NCBI GenBank assembly: GCA_029202445.1
Contig: CP119321.1
Span: 1,550,001 to 1,614,000, forward strand
DNA length: 64,000 bases
Reading direction: 5' to 3'
Source: Candidatus Microbacterium phytovorans
GTDB lineage: Bacteria; Actinomycetota; Actinomycetes; Actinomycetales; Microbacteriaceae
The translations under genes and the position numbers were made by a program. Positions 26,586 to 35,216 of the stretch are shown one piece after another. The first letter of the stretch is position 1; every line of letters begins with the position of its first letter. The notes under the pieces are model-generated. The model searched no databases. It saw only the letters and a list, made by a program, of their open reading frames with translations, and was not told where the DNA came from.

Positions 26586-27062
26586 GTGGATTCTCCCGCG
26601 GCTCAGTTCATCGACCACACGCTGCGGTCGGAGGCGTCGGAGTGGCGCACCTGGGCGAACGGCGACCCGTCTGTCGGGGGTCTGGGCGTGTACGGCGCGT
26701 CGGTCGGCGCGATCCGGGGAACCGTCCGCGACGCACTGCGACGGCATCGAGATCTGCAGCACGACGACATCACCGCCCTCGCGTCGGAGCTGTGGGCGAC
26801 GCCGGTCTTCGAGCGCCGCCTCGCGGCCATCGTCCTGCTGCAAGAGCAGACCGACCTCCTCACCGGAAACGATCTCACCCGCATCGAGGGATTCCTCCGC
26901 GACGCCCGCGTGCCCGACCTCATCCAGCCGCTCACGCTCGACGTCGTGCGTCCGCTGCTCGCGCGGCTGACCGGAGTGGAGGCCGACCGCGCGCAACGCA
27001 TCGTGGCCCGCTGGGCGACATCGGATGCCGACAGCCTCCGCGCCGCCGCTGCGTTGCTGTGA
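26586..27062 (+). CDS. DNA alkylation repair (AlkD-like) protein, apparently truncated
   Basis: A 158-aa HEAT-repeat protein resembling the N-terminal two thirds of AlkD-type DNA glycosylases: GVYGASVGAIRGTVRDALRR, then LASELWATPVFERRLAAIVL and EGFLRDARVPDLIQPLT. Family members are usually about 220 aa; this one stops at RAAAALL, before the last repeats and the region holding key DNA-contact residues. It may be a stable remnant or a divergent short form. GTG start at 26586 with GGGAGG just upstream. A hairpin follows the stop immediately. Confidence 0.65.
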   Translation: MDSPAAQFIDHTLRSEASEWRTWANGDPSVGGLGVYGASVGAIRGTVRDALRRHRDLQHDDITALASELWATPVFERRLAAIVLLQEQTDLLTGNDLTRIEGFLRDARVPDLIQPLTLDVVRPLLARLTGVEADRAQRIVARWATSDADSLRAAAALL

Positions 27063-27063
27063 G

Positions 27064-27083
27064 ACTGCGGCACCCTCCGCAGT
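27064..27083 (+). terminator. Terminator hairpin after the AlkD-like gene
   Basis: ACTGCGG (27064-27070) pairs with CCGCAGT (27077-27083) around a six-base loop. It directly follows the stop codon. Confidence 0.55.
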
Positions 27084-27172
27084 AGGCCCCCGTGCCGATG
27101 CTGCGCTACGTTCCTCTTAAGTCCGGATTGCCGCTGGGGCGATAAGTGCATCGGACTTTGGGGAGTACATCC

Positions 27173-30100
27173 ATGGGGACTTTCGATGTGCGCGCACGGA
27201 GCGCTCGTCTGCATCTCGCGTTTGCGACGATCGGGCTCGTCGCGTCCGCGCTCCTCACCATCGGCGGAGCGACGGCTGCCTCCGCGATAACGCCCTCCAG
27301 CCCGACGGATTCCGTTCACGTGGCATCCGTGTTCAGCGCTCGCTCTCTCAGCGCCAAGACGCCGACCATGTCAGGGCAGTTCGCTTACGGGTCGACCGTG
27401 ACGGCGAAGCCGGGATCGTGGACGAGGGGTACCACCTTCACCTACCAGTGGCTCGCCAATGGAGCGAAGATCACGGGGGCGACAAAGGCCACGCTGAAGC
27501 TCGGGTCCGCTCAGAAGGGTAAGCAGATCTCCGTCCGGGTCACCGGCAAGAAGTCCGGGTACACGACGGTGTCGAAGACGTCCGCGAAAAGCGCGAAAGT
27601 GATGACCGCGCCCACACCCACGATCTCGGGGACAGTGGCGTACGCGTCCACCGTGACCGCGAAGACTGGATCGTGGACGAGCGGCACCACCCTCACCTAC
27701 CAGTGGCTCGCGAACGGCACCAAGATCACGGGCGCGACCAAGGCGACCCTGAAGCTGGGATCCGCGCAGAAGGGCTCGCAGATTTCGGTCACGGTGACCG
27801 GCAAGAGATCGGGCTACGCCACCGTGACGAAGACCTCGGCACGCAGCGCAAAGGTCGCGACGGCGGCGACCCCCACCATGTCGGGCGAGTTCGTCTCGGG
27901 CTCGACGATCACCGTCCGCCCCGGCACGTGGACGTCGGGGACCACTTTTACCTACCAGTGGCTTGCGGACGGCACGAAGGTCTCCGGGGCGACGAAGACC
28001 ACCCTGCGACTCGGCTCGGCGCAGACCGGCGCGCACATCTCCGTCGCGGTGACGGGGAAGAAGTCGGGGTACGCCACCGTGACGAAAACCAGCGCCGCAT
28101 CCGCCGCCGTGACAGTGCCCGAACCGACAGGACCGTCCTTCTGCCACGCCGTCGGCGCGAACACCACCTGGCACGGCGATGTCGATCTGTCACTGTGCTC
28201 CGACATCATCGTCGTGGGCGAGGGGGACACCCTGACGGTGGCCGCCGGCACCGACGTGCGTAACGGCACCATCCGGGTCGATCCGAAGGGCAGCGTCTCG
28301 ATCGCGGGAGCAACCCTCACTGCTGTCCACCTCACCGCCACGCGCTGCACCAGCGTGATGGTGGTCGACAGCATCCTCCAGGCATCGCCGATTCGCACAG
28401 AAGAGTGCAAGAAGACCGTCGTGCGCGCGACGCGCTTCTCCGGCGCGAGCAATCCGCTGACCGTCAACTACTCCCCCGACATCACTGGCCTCGACTTCTC
28501 CGGCGCAGACCGCAACACGTTCGCGGGCTCCGGAGCGGACAGGCGCGTGCTCGTCAACTTCGGCACGGTTCCTGCGGGTTCCGACTGGGCGGTCGCCGCG
28601 AACTCGGATGCCGTGCTCGGCGGGTACATCGACGTCAAGGGGCGTGTGCAGGCCGGGCCGGGTGTGATCTTCAAGGGCGTCTCGTTCCGCATGGTCGATG
28701 CGGGACGAATCGACGTCGCGGGGACGACGCAGGCTCCCGTCGTCTTCACACACCTCTACAACGACGATTACGCGGGCGACACCGACGGGGGTGGACCTAT
28801 CGGCATCCCCCCGTGGTCACCGTCGACCCACACGCCGACCTCGCATGACCCCGCGATCAACGTCGACCCGCGGCTCAACTCCCTCACCGCGCGCGCCGCA
28901 GTGGTGCAGGTGAGCCACGCGCTGTTCGACAACTCGCAGGCGATCGCCTGGTGGACGCTCGACTCGACACCCCACGACGCGACGGCCCGGCTCTCGGTGA
29001 CCGACTCACGAATCAACGGGCGCGTGGGGGTGCACGCTTCCGACGCGACGATCGCCCTCGCACGCAACGTGTTCGGCGACATCCCCCAGAACGACTACAA
29101 CGACCCCGCCGTGATGATGGCGGCCGGCGACGTCAGCGGGCTCGTACTGAGCGGCGCGGATGCCAATGTCTTCACCGGCGCCGACGCGTCTCGAGTGGTC
29201 GTCTTCGACTGGACGTGGGACGCCCGCCTTCCCGCGGGCGCGTCGTATTCGGTGTCGAGTGACAGCGGAGCGATCCTCAGCGGCACGCTGGAAGTCGAGG
29301 GCTCGCTGACGATGAAACCGGGCACCATCCTGAAGGACGCGCATATCGTCCTGGGCACCGGGGCCTCGCTCGACGTTGCGGGAACGCCGTCGCGCCCGGT
29401 CACCTTCAGCTCCATGTACGACGACTCGGTCGGCGGCGCGACTCGGGCGTTCACCAGTAGTGACGACGCCGTGAGCGACGATGTCGTGCAGATCTCGGGG
29501 TCGGCCATCGAAGCCACCGGCGAGTTCACTTCGGTATCGATCCGCCATGCGGTCTTCGATCACTACGAAGAGTCGGCGTTCACCGCGCGGTGGGCGTACC
29601 GAAACGGCCTCGACGCGCTTCACGGTGACTTCACGGTGACCGACACTCTGTTCCGTGCGCCACTCGAGCTCACCGACCTCGACGGGATGGTGTCCGTCGC
29701 CCGCTCCACGTTCGACCCCCGCCCAGTCTTCAGCTGGAACGCCCCGCCGGTACGACGTCCGGGCCTCCACATGAACATGGATGATCCGACCGGCGTGGTG
29801 CTCTCAGGCCCCGACAGCAACATCTTCACCGGCGACCCGGTGTCGCGACGCATCGAAGGCGGTCTGACGAGCGTGCCCGCCGACCTCGAATGGTCGATCG
29901 ACTCCGAGACCGGGGCGATCTTCACGGGGATGTTCGACGTCATGGGCGTACTCCACGTTGGGCCGGGCACCGTGTTCAAGGGTGCCCGGATCATCGTCGA
30001 CGCGGAGGGCACGCTCGACATCGCCGGCACCGACGCTTCGCCCGTGGTCTTCACCGGTTACTGGGACGATTCGGTCGGTGGCGACAGCGACGACCAAGAC

Positions 30101-30727
30101 GATGTCGGCGCAAGGTACAACGAGTACATCACCTTCTCCGACGGCACCCCTGGCGGCGGGGCAGGAGACTCCTCACACATCACAGGCGCCGTATTCATGC
30201 ACGCGCAAACGGCGATTCGTCTCGGCGAGTGGGTCAACACGACCATCACTCGCTCCCAGTTCGTCGACAACGACGAGAGCATCGGGATCGACCCGGCATC
30301 CTTCGGCGACACGTATGAAGGCCAGTACGCGTGGGCGCTACTGCCGTGCACACCGCCGTACAACTCGAGCGCCACCGTCCGCGACAGTTGGATGGGTGAG
30401 TCGGGGTTCGCGTCGATGGATGTCTCGGCCTCCGATCTCGTCGAGCTCTTCGGACTCTCGCCGCTGGCGCCCGACATCGGCACCGACGTCATCAGCGGGC
30501 CGAGCCAATCTGCCATCGACGAGATCTGGGGCCAGAATCTGGCGCAGGTGGATCAGACGATCTATGACTCCAGCAACACCGTTCCGTGGGCGCTCTACCA
30601 ATGCACTGTGAGCGCAAGCCCGCCGATCACCATCGCATTCCCGTGGTTCCCTGTCTCGCACCAGCGTGTGGATCATCTCCTCTTCCCTGCGTACGAGGAG
30701 TCGCTCATCGCTGTCGATCGCCCCTAG
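27173..30727 (+). CDS. Large secreted repeat protein (Ig-like repeats plus beta-helix)
   Basis: A 1184-aa exported protein. Signal peptide residues 1-37 (LAFATIGLVASALLTIGGAT, then ASA). Residues about 62-315 are three near-identical Ig-like repeats of 83-86 aa containing FTYQWLANG and ITGATKATLKLGSAQKG, a type common in actinobacterial surface proteins. Residues 330-1150 form a right-handed beta-helix-like region with three large modules starting GLDFSGADRNTF, GLVLSGADANVF and GVVLSGPDSNIF. No LPXTG, S-layer motif or C-terminal helix is visible, so it is probably released or wall-bound by other means. ATG at 27173 with GGGGAG upstream. Confidence 0.85.
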   Translation: MGTFDVRARSARLHLAFATIGLVASALLTIGGATAASAITPSSPTDSVHVASVFSARSLSAKTPTMSGQFAYGSTVTAKPGSWTRGTTFTYQWLANGAKITGATKATLKLGSAQKGKQISVRVTGKKSGYTTVSKTSAKSAKVMTAPTPTISGTVAYASTVTAKTGSWTSGTTLTYQWLANGTKITGATKATLKLGSAQKGSQISVTVTGKRSGYATVTKTSARSAKVATAATPTMSGEFVSGSTITVRPGTWTSGTTFTYQWLADGTKVSGATKTTLRLGSAQTGAHISVAVTGKKSGYATVTKTSAASAAVTVPEPTGPSFCHAVGANTTWHGDVDLSLCSDIIVVGEGDTLTVAAGTDVRNGTIRVDPKGSVSIAGATLTAVHLTATRCTSVMVVDSILQASPIRTEECKKTVVRATRFSGASNPLTVNYSPDITGLDFSGADRNTFAGSGADRRVLVNFGTVPAGSDWAVAANSDAVLGGYIDVKGRVQAGPGVIFKGVSFRMVDAGRIDVAGTTQAPVVFTHLYNDDYAGDTDGGGPIGIPPWSPSTHTPTSHDPAINVDPRLNSLTARAAVVQVSHALFDNSQAIAWWTLDSTPHDATARLSVTDSRINGRVGVHASDATIALARNVFGDIPQNDYNDPAVMMAAGDVSGLVLSGADANVFTGADASRVVVFDWTWDARLPAGASYSVSSDSGAILSGTLEVEGSLTMKPGTILKDAHIVLGTGASLDVAGTPSRPVTFSSMYDDSVGGATRAFTSSDDAVSDDVVQISGSAIEATGEFTSVSIRHAVFDHYEESAFTARWAYRNGLDALHGDFTVTDTLFRAPLELTDLDGMVSVARSTFDPRPVFSWNAPPVRRPGLHMNMDDPTGVVLSGPDSNIFTGDPVSRRIEGGLTSVPADLEWSIDSETGAIFTGMFDVMGVLHVGPGTVFKGARIIVDAEGTLDIAGTDASPVVFTGYWDDSVGGDSDDQDDVGARYNEYITFSDGTPGGGAGDSSHITGAVFMHAQTAIRLGEWVNTTITRSQFVDNDESIGIDPASFGDTYEGQYAWALLPCTPPYNSSATVRDSWMGESGFASMDVSASDLVELFGLSPLAPDIGTDVISGPSQSAIDEIWGQNLAQVDQTIYDSSNTVPWALYQCTVSASPPITIAFPWFPVSHQRVDHLLFPAYEESLIAVDRP
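27359..28112 (+). repeat. Three tandem ~250-bp coding repeats
   Basis: The Ig-like units start near 27359, 27610 and 27868. The identical core ACCTACCAGTGGCT recurs about every 255 bp. High nucleotide similarity between units suggests recent duplication or gene conversion and makes the copy number likely to vary. Confidence 0.8.
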
Positions 30728-30755
30728 AGCCGGCCTGCGGTTCGTGAAGAAAGGC

Positions 30756-31274
30756 TCACAGAGCGCCGATCTCCGTCACCCGCTTCTCCGCGGCATCCCA
30801 TCGGCGTAAGGCGATACCCGCCCCTGACAGCGGCGGTCCGAGCAGCGACCGCGCTTCGTCGAGCCGATCGAGGCGGAGCCGCCGAGCGAGGGTGACGTGC
30901 GGGGTCCACTCCCCCGGTGTCGTGTGCGGCGCATCGGCGTCTGCACCGGCCGGCACGGCGGAATGGACGGCCTCGTGCAGCGCGGTCACGGCATCCGTCA
31001 CGGCCACTCTCCATGCGAGCACGCCGCGCTCACCGTGCGCGAACACGACCGGCTCCGCGAACTCGATCGACACCGGGAGCATGCGCACGGCCGCAGCGAA
31101 GTCGACGGGCGGCAGGGCAGCGCGGACGAGGAGGGTGACGTGCGGCCGGTTCGACGGCGACGTGTGCGCGGCGAGACTCGACAGGCCCGCGTCGGCGAGG
31201 CGCCGCCAATCGTCGCGTACCCGCTCCTCAGTGGCGGGATCGAGCAGCAGCTCGATGCTCACGACGTCAGCCAC
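30756..31274 (-). CDS. 2H phosphoesterase / 2'-5' RNA ligase-family protein
   Basis: A 172-aa protein with two HxTx motifs, HVTLLV (in NRPHVTLLV) and HVTLAR (in WTPHVTLARR), the catalytic pairs of 2H phosphoesterases. Family members open cyclic 2',3'-phosphates or join tRNA halves; the exact substrate is unknown. Start near 31274, convergent with the large secreted protein gene. Length and motif spacing are normal. Confidence 0.85.
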   Translation of the reverse strand: MADVVSIELLLDPATEERVRDDWRRLADAGLSSLAAHTSPSNRPHVTLLVRAALPPVDFAAAVRMLPVSIEFAEPVVFAHGERGVLAWRVAVTDAVTALHEAVHSAVPAGADADAPHTTPGEWTPHVTLARRLRLDRLDEARSLLGPPLSGAGIALRRWDAAEKRVTEIGAL

Positions 31275-31292
31275 GATGCGACCGCCCCGGCG

Positions 31293-31838
31293 CTAGCCCG
31301 CCCACGACTGCAGGTCGTCGCGCTCGCGCACCAGCTCGGGCGGCGCGTCGTAGCGCTCGATGAGGAGGTCGAGCGCCCGCAGCGTCTCGCGGCGCCCTTC
31401 TGCGTCGATCTGCCCGGTGAGGCGCAGGAGCGTGAAGCCCGCTCCGACGACGATCGTCGCGGCATCCTCCAGTCCCCCGGGCTCAGGGATGTCGTCGCTG
31501 AACTCGAACCCGGCCTCCGAGACGAGATCCGCGAACCCGCTCCCCTTGATGAGGTCGGCGACGGTGGTCTGCGGGGTGAGCTCGTCGCGGCGCTCGTCCC
31601 ACTCGTGCAGCAGGTCCCAGCCCTCGTCGCTGCCGAAGGGCGCGAACTCCGTCGCAGGGTCGTCGTAGATCGGGTCGGTGAAGTGCGCCGCGAAGGCGGG
31701 GGCGGCTTCGGGCAGTTCATCCACGAGGAACTCCTCGTCATCGGGCACACCGGCGTCATCGGCACGCGTCGTGAACGCCGCGCATCCGCTCAGGACCACA
31801 GCCGTCAGCGCGAGGATGCTCACCCAGGTCTTCCGCAC
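31293..31838 (-). CDS. Hypothetical lipoprotein
   Basis: A 181-aa exported lipoprotein: short signal peptide with lipobox VVLSGC (Cys19). The mature part is very acidic (DDEEFLVDELPEAAPAF) and helical. No family recognised. GTG start at 31838. Located 18 bp upstream of the 2H gene on the same strand, so probably co-transcribed. Confidence 0.75.
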   Translation of the reverse strand: MRKTWVSILALTAVVLSGCAAFTTRADDAGVPDDEEFLVDELPEAAPAFAAHFTDPIYDDPATEFAPFGSDEGWDLLHEWDERRDELTPQTTVADLIKGSGFADLVSEAGFEFSDDIPEPGGLEDAATIVVGAGFTLLRLTGQIDAEGRRETLRALDLLIERYDAPPELVRERDDLQSWAG

Positions 31839-31869
31839 CTGCGCATCATGTCACACGGCGTGCGGCACC

Positions 31870-32394
31870 TCAGCGATGATCGAGCGCCGAGTCACGCTTC
31901 AGCGCCGCCGCGTCTTTGCGCACCCACGACCGGAGGGACAGCCGAGCATCGCGCAACTGTGCGTTCGCGTACTCCGCGTCGTCACTGTTCACGGCGGCGC
32001 TGATGCGCTCACGCACCGCATCGCCGAGGCGCGCCTGGGGATCGACTTCGTCGAGCGCAGACACCCCTTGGGCGACGGCGACGCGCCGGGTCACCTCCCG
32101 ACGAGCGAGTCGTCGATCGGACTCGCTCACCCGCTCAGCTGTCGTCACGAAGAGTTGCGCCTCGGTGATGGCGCTCATCCACGCATCGGCGACGCGGCGA
32201 TCGCGCGCGGACTGAGCCGCAAGGCGCGCATGCCGTAGCGCCACCCACGCCGTGACGAGCCCCAGGATGCCGATGACCACGAACACGGCCAGCGCCACAG
32301 AGATCCACGCCGCGAGCGCATCCCACGCGTGACGGAAGGACATCAGCTGGCAGACGATGTCGTCGCAGGGCGCCTGGGAACTCGTCGATCGCAT
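31870..32394 (-). CDS. Membrane-anchored helical hypothetical protein
   Basis: A 174-aa protein with one transmembrane helix at about 31-52 (ISVALAVFVVIGILGLVTAW), then a long charged helical cytoplasmic region (residues 55-174) rich in Arg and Ala. No family recognised. ATG at 32394; an in-frame ATG at residue 18 (MSFRHAWDAL) is an alternative. Same strand as the lipoprotein gene, 31 bp apart. Confidence 0.65.
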   Translation of the reverse strand: MRSTSSQAPCDDIVCQLMSFRHAWDALAAWISVALAVFVVIGILGLVTAWVALRHARLAAQSARDRRVADAWMSAITEAQLFVTTAERVSESDRRLARREVTRRVAVAQGVSALDEVDPQARLGDAVRERISAAVNSDDAEYANAQLRDARLSLRSWVRKDAAALKRDSALDHR

Positions 32395-32446
32395 GGCGTC
32401 ACGCTATCGCCGCGCTGCGTGCGCGTACACCAGTTTCCGTGCTCTC

Positions 32447-32475
32447 TTGACGGCGCACTTGCATTTTGCAAGTAT
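32447..32475 (+). promoter_or_regulatory. Promoter with palindromic HxlR-type operator
   Basis: A -35 TTGACG (32447-32452) and -10 AAGTAT (32470-32475) are separated by 17 bp. The perfect palindrome ACTTGCA-TTT-TGCAAGT (32457-32473) fills the spacer and enters the -10. Transcription would begin close to the VOC ATG at 32482, giving a leaderless mRNA. The HxlR gene is second in the operon, so autorepression is likely. Confidence 0.7.
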
Positions 32476-32481
32476 CACGTC

Positions 32482-32886
32482 ATGAGCCTTTTCATCACCT
32501 GCCCGGTCGAGAGCGTCGAACGCGCGACCGCCTTCTACACAGCGCTCGGCTGGGCGCTGAACACCGAAATGTCCGACGACAACGTGTCGTGCTTCGCGAT
32601 CGCTCCCGACCAGTACGTCATGCTCGGCAGCCGCGCGATGTATGCGGCCGTCGGCGGCACGGATGACCTGATCGGCGGCCCGGACACGCCCTCCAAGGTG
32701 ACGGTGTCCTTCGATCTCGACAGTCGGGATGCCGTCGACGAACTCGTCGCTCGCGCTGCAGCCGCGGGTGGCCGCGTGGGCGACACCGACGACTACCCCT
32801 TCATGTACCAGCGGCAGTTCGACGACCCCGACGGCTACCACTACTCGCCGTTCTGGATGAAGCCGGACTCCGACGCACCCGCGTGA
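32482..32886 (+). CDS. VOC-family (glyoxalase/bleomycin-resistance fold) protein
   Basis: A 134-aa single-module VOC protein: VESVERATAFYTALGW at the first strand-helix unit and RQFDDPDGYHYSPFWM at the last. These are metal-dependent dioxygenases, isomerases or sequestration proteins; substrate unknown. The start is ATG 32482; a longer frame upstream crosses the promoter and is rejected. Its stop overlaps the HxlR start (GTGA), so the pair is coupled. Confidence 0.88.
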   Translation: MSLFITCPVESVERATAFYTALGWALNTEMSDDNVSCFAIAPDQYVMLGSRAMYAAVGGTDDLIGGPDTPSKVTVSFDLDSRDAVDELVARAAAAGGRVGDTDDYPFMYQRQFDDPDGYHYSPFWMKPDSDAPA

Positions 32887-33203
32887 GTGACCTCGGGAAG
32901 TCCCTCGACGTGGTGGGGGCGCGGTGGGCACTGCTGATCGTCGACCGCCTCCTCGACGGGCCGCAGCGCTACGGCGACCTGCAACGCGACCTCGGCGTGC
33001 CCACCAACATGCTCGCGACGCGCCTGCGCGAACTCCAGGAGGCGGGCGTCCTCACCCGCCTCCCCCTGAAGCACAACACCCGCGCCTACGCCCTCACCGA
33101 GCGCGGACGCGCCCTGCGCCCCGCGATCGAGGCTCTCGCCGCCTGGGGCGCCGACGCAGCGGGCGGCTCGCTGTCCGAGCACGGCGGGGCGGGCGCGAGG
33201 TAG
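32883..33203 (+). CDS. HxlR-family transcriptional regulator
   Basis: A 106-aa winged-helix regulator: LDVVGARWALLIVDRLLDGP, then YGDLQRDLGVPTNMLATRLR and the wing AYALTERGRAL. HxlR proteins bind short palindromes as dimers and often sense electrophiles or oxidants. It lacks the conserved N-terminal Cys of the redox-sensing subgroup. GTG start overlaps the VOC stop. The palindrome upstream of the operon is its probable site. Confidence 0.9.
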   Translation: MSDLGKSLDVVGARWALLIVDRLLDGPQRYGDLQRDLGVPTNMLATRLRELQEAGVLTRLPLKHNTRAYALTERGRALRPAIEALAAWGADAAGGSLSEHGGAGAR

Positions 33204-33213
33204 CGTCAACCCC

Positions 33214-33840
33214 ATGAGCGAAGCGCCGCAGCAGCCCGAGTGGATACCCGCGCCGGAGGTTCCGCCGCTGTGCGGCGACGAGCCCTTCGTAGGAGTCTCG
33301 GCCACGGTCGCGGACTTCTGGAGGTTCGCAATGTCCGATCTTCGAGTGAACAACACGCGCGGATACCTCGCGGAGTTCTTGGTGGCGCGAGCACTGGGAT
33401 CGAGCGCGCACCGAGTCGAATGGGACGACTACGACGTCCTCTGGCGCGACATCAAGATCGAAGTGAAGGCATCCGCGTATCTGCAAGCCTGGCCTCAGCG
33501 AGCTCCATCGCAGCTGCGCTTCACCGGGCTCCGTGGGCACTCGTGGGGTGACATCACTCAGGGCATGTCGACCGAGAAGACCTATAAGGCAGACGTCTAC
33601 GTGCTCGCTGCACTGACGACAACGTCTCACGCCGACTACGACCCTCTGGATGTGAGCGCGTGGGAGTTCTTCGTGATTCCTCGCTCGAAACTGATCGAGC
33701 TCGGCGTCGACTCGATCGGCCGCAGCACGGCAGCACGCCTCTCCCCCTCTCTTCGCTTCGACCAGCTCGCTGAGGCGATCGCGAACGCGGCCGCCCCGGC
33801 GTCGAGCTCCGCGGCCGACGACCCGGACCGCGCCACGTGA
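33214..33840 (+). CDS. PD-(D/E)xK nuclease-fold-like hypothetical protein
   Basis: A 208-aa protein. Residues 45-100 read like a restriction-endonuclease core: NNTRGYLAEFLVARALG (helix with Glu), then YDVLWRDIKIEVKASAYLQ, where the E-V-K gives the (D/E)xK motif and the upstream Asp the partner. The fold suggests a nuclease or a decayed one; no partner methylase is present. ATG at 33214, 10 bp after the HxlR stop. It may act alone or with the SWIM pair downstream. Confidence 0.6.
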   Translation: MSEAPQQPEWIPAPEVPPLCGDEPFVGVSATVADFWRFAMSDLRVNNTRGYLAEFLVARALGSSAHRVEWDDYDVLWRDIKIEVKASAYLQAWPQRAPSQLRFTGLRGHSWGDITQGMSTEKTYKADVYVLAALTTTSHADYDPLDVSAWEFFVIPRSKLIELGVDSIGRSTAARLSPSLRFDQLAEAIANAAAPASSSAADDPDRAT

Positions 33841-33860
33841 TTGCCCGCGTCTCGTGCGCT

Positions 33861-33866
33861 TAGGCT
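33861..33866 (+). promoter_or_regulatory. -10 box of a leaderless promoter (SWIM gene)
   Basis: TAGGCT is followed after 6 bp by the GTG start at 33873, so the transcript would begin at the start codon. No strong -35 is visible. The same box precedes genes at 37692 and 61010. Confidence 0.5.
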
Positions 33867-33872
33867 GACGTC

Positions 33873-35216
33873 GTGACGGACGCGGGGACGACGGAGGCGG
33901 TGTACCGCTACGCGTTCGACTCGGTCATCGACCGCGATGGCATCCGCCTTGCGACGACCCGCACGGACGCGTCGTTCTTTTCGGGCTTCGTCGAGCACCC
34001 CAAAGTGCTTGCGGACGCACTTCTGGTGCTCGCACGGATCTCTCGCACTCGCTATTACGTGCCGCCGGGGATGCTCGCAGCCGTGCTGCGCGCGGCGGAT
34101 CCGGTCGTCACCGTCGCGCCCGATTCGCTCAGATTCGAGGCGTTCAGCGCCTGCTGCGGCGTGTACGCGCGTCTCGACGTGACCTCCGACGGGATGGAGG
34201 TCGGCTCCCGGACGAGCGGGGTGACGAACGTCGACGTGAATCCTCCTCTCCGTGCCGCCCTCGCCGCGCTCCGCGACCACGAGCCGCTCCACCTCGTCGT
34301 CACGTCCGACGCGATGGAGGTATCCACGATGGATGCCACGGTGCGGGAGGAGAAGGTGACCCTCCCCGACCGGTGGGTTCGAGGGTTCGCCGAAACGCAA
34401 GTGGCGCTGAACTTCATGTCGGAGCGGCTCCGCCTCGACGCGGCGAGCGCCCGCCGCATGATTCGGTCCCTGCCGTCGTCGTCGCCCACGCGTTCGCTCG
34501 TGTGGGTCGTCCCGACAAGCGGTACGCAGGTGCGACTTGCCACACGCGCGGCCTCCGACGGGGCGGGGGTTCCCGTGGCGGGCCCCGAACGACTGCGAGC
34601 AATCGACCCTCTTCTGCGTCACGCGACGTCGCTCCGCGGCTACGGAGCCCACTCGATGGCCTCCGCATGGGTGGTGGACGTGCCGGGCGGCCGATTCACC
34701 CTGTGCCTGTCCCCCGACAAGAGTCGCGGCTTCTCCGGCGAGGGCGGACTCCTGGAGAAGCTGCTGGTCGACGGCCCGGAGCGCTCCCTCGATGCACAGC
34801 TGCTCGACTCGTCGTTGAGCGCGGGAATCTACCTGCCGCCCACCGGCGACGGGCTGGGCCTCGAGACGGCCCGGTTCGATGCGGCGGTCGCGGTGCTCGC
34901 CACCGGTGGACGCCTCGGCTACGACCTGGAGTCAGCGGCGTACTTCCACCGTCCGCTTCCACTCGACGCCATCGACTTCTCGCGGATCGAAGAGGCGCAC
35001 CCGAGGCTTGTCGCGGCCCGAGGCCTCGTCAGCGACGGCGCCGTCACCGGAAGTGGAGACCGATTTGTCGTGAGGTCGGGTGACGAGGTGTATCAGGTGC
35101 GGCGACGACCGGACGCGACGTTCGCCTGTACCTGCGCGTGGTACGCCCGGCACGCCTCGTCACGTGGCCCGTGCAAACACATCCTCGCCGCCCGCCTGCA
35201 GGGAGGGGTCCGGTGA
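33873..35216 (+). CDS. SWIM zinc-finger protein
   Basis: A 447-aa protein. The C-terminus (about 420-445) is a SWIM zinc finger: C-T-C, then C-K-H (FACTCAWYARHASSRGPCKH), a module that binds DNA or protein. The N-terminal 400 residues have no named domain. It overlaps the start of the DUF6493-like gene (GTGA), so the two proteins are made together. The pair resembles YehQ/YehI-type partners of MoxR-VWA clusters, but no MoxR or VWA gene is here. Leaderless GTG start. Confidence 0.82.
   Translation: MTDAGTTEAVYRYAFDSVIDRDGIRLATTRTDASFFSGFVEHPKVLADALLVLARISRTRYYVPPGMLAAVLRAADPVVTVAPDSLRFEAFSACCGVYARLDVTSDGMEVGSRTSGVTNVDVNPPLRAALAALRDHEPLHLVVTSDAMEVSTMDATVREEKVTLPDRWVRGFAETQVALNFMSERLRLDAASARRMIRSLPSSSPTRSLVWVVPTSGTQVRLATRAASDGAGVPVAGPERLRAIDPLLRHATSLRGYGAHSMASAWVVDVPGGRFTLCLSPDKSRGFSGEGGLLEKLLVDGPERSLDAQLLDSSLSAGIYLPPTGDGLGLETARFDAAVAVLATGGRLGYDLESAAYFHRPLPLDAIDFSRIEEAHPRLVAARGLVSDGAVTGSGDRFVVRSGDEVYQVRRRPDATFACTCAWYARHASSRGPCKHILAARLQGGVR

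Noticed and set aside
33214..33840. Restriction-modification system
   Set aside because: Only a nuclease-like core is visible; no methyltransferase or specificity gene lies nearby.
35120..35135. GCCTGTA as a third copy of the dispersed repeat
   Set aside because: It is inside the SWIM coding sequence and lacks the paired TACAGGC end.
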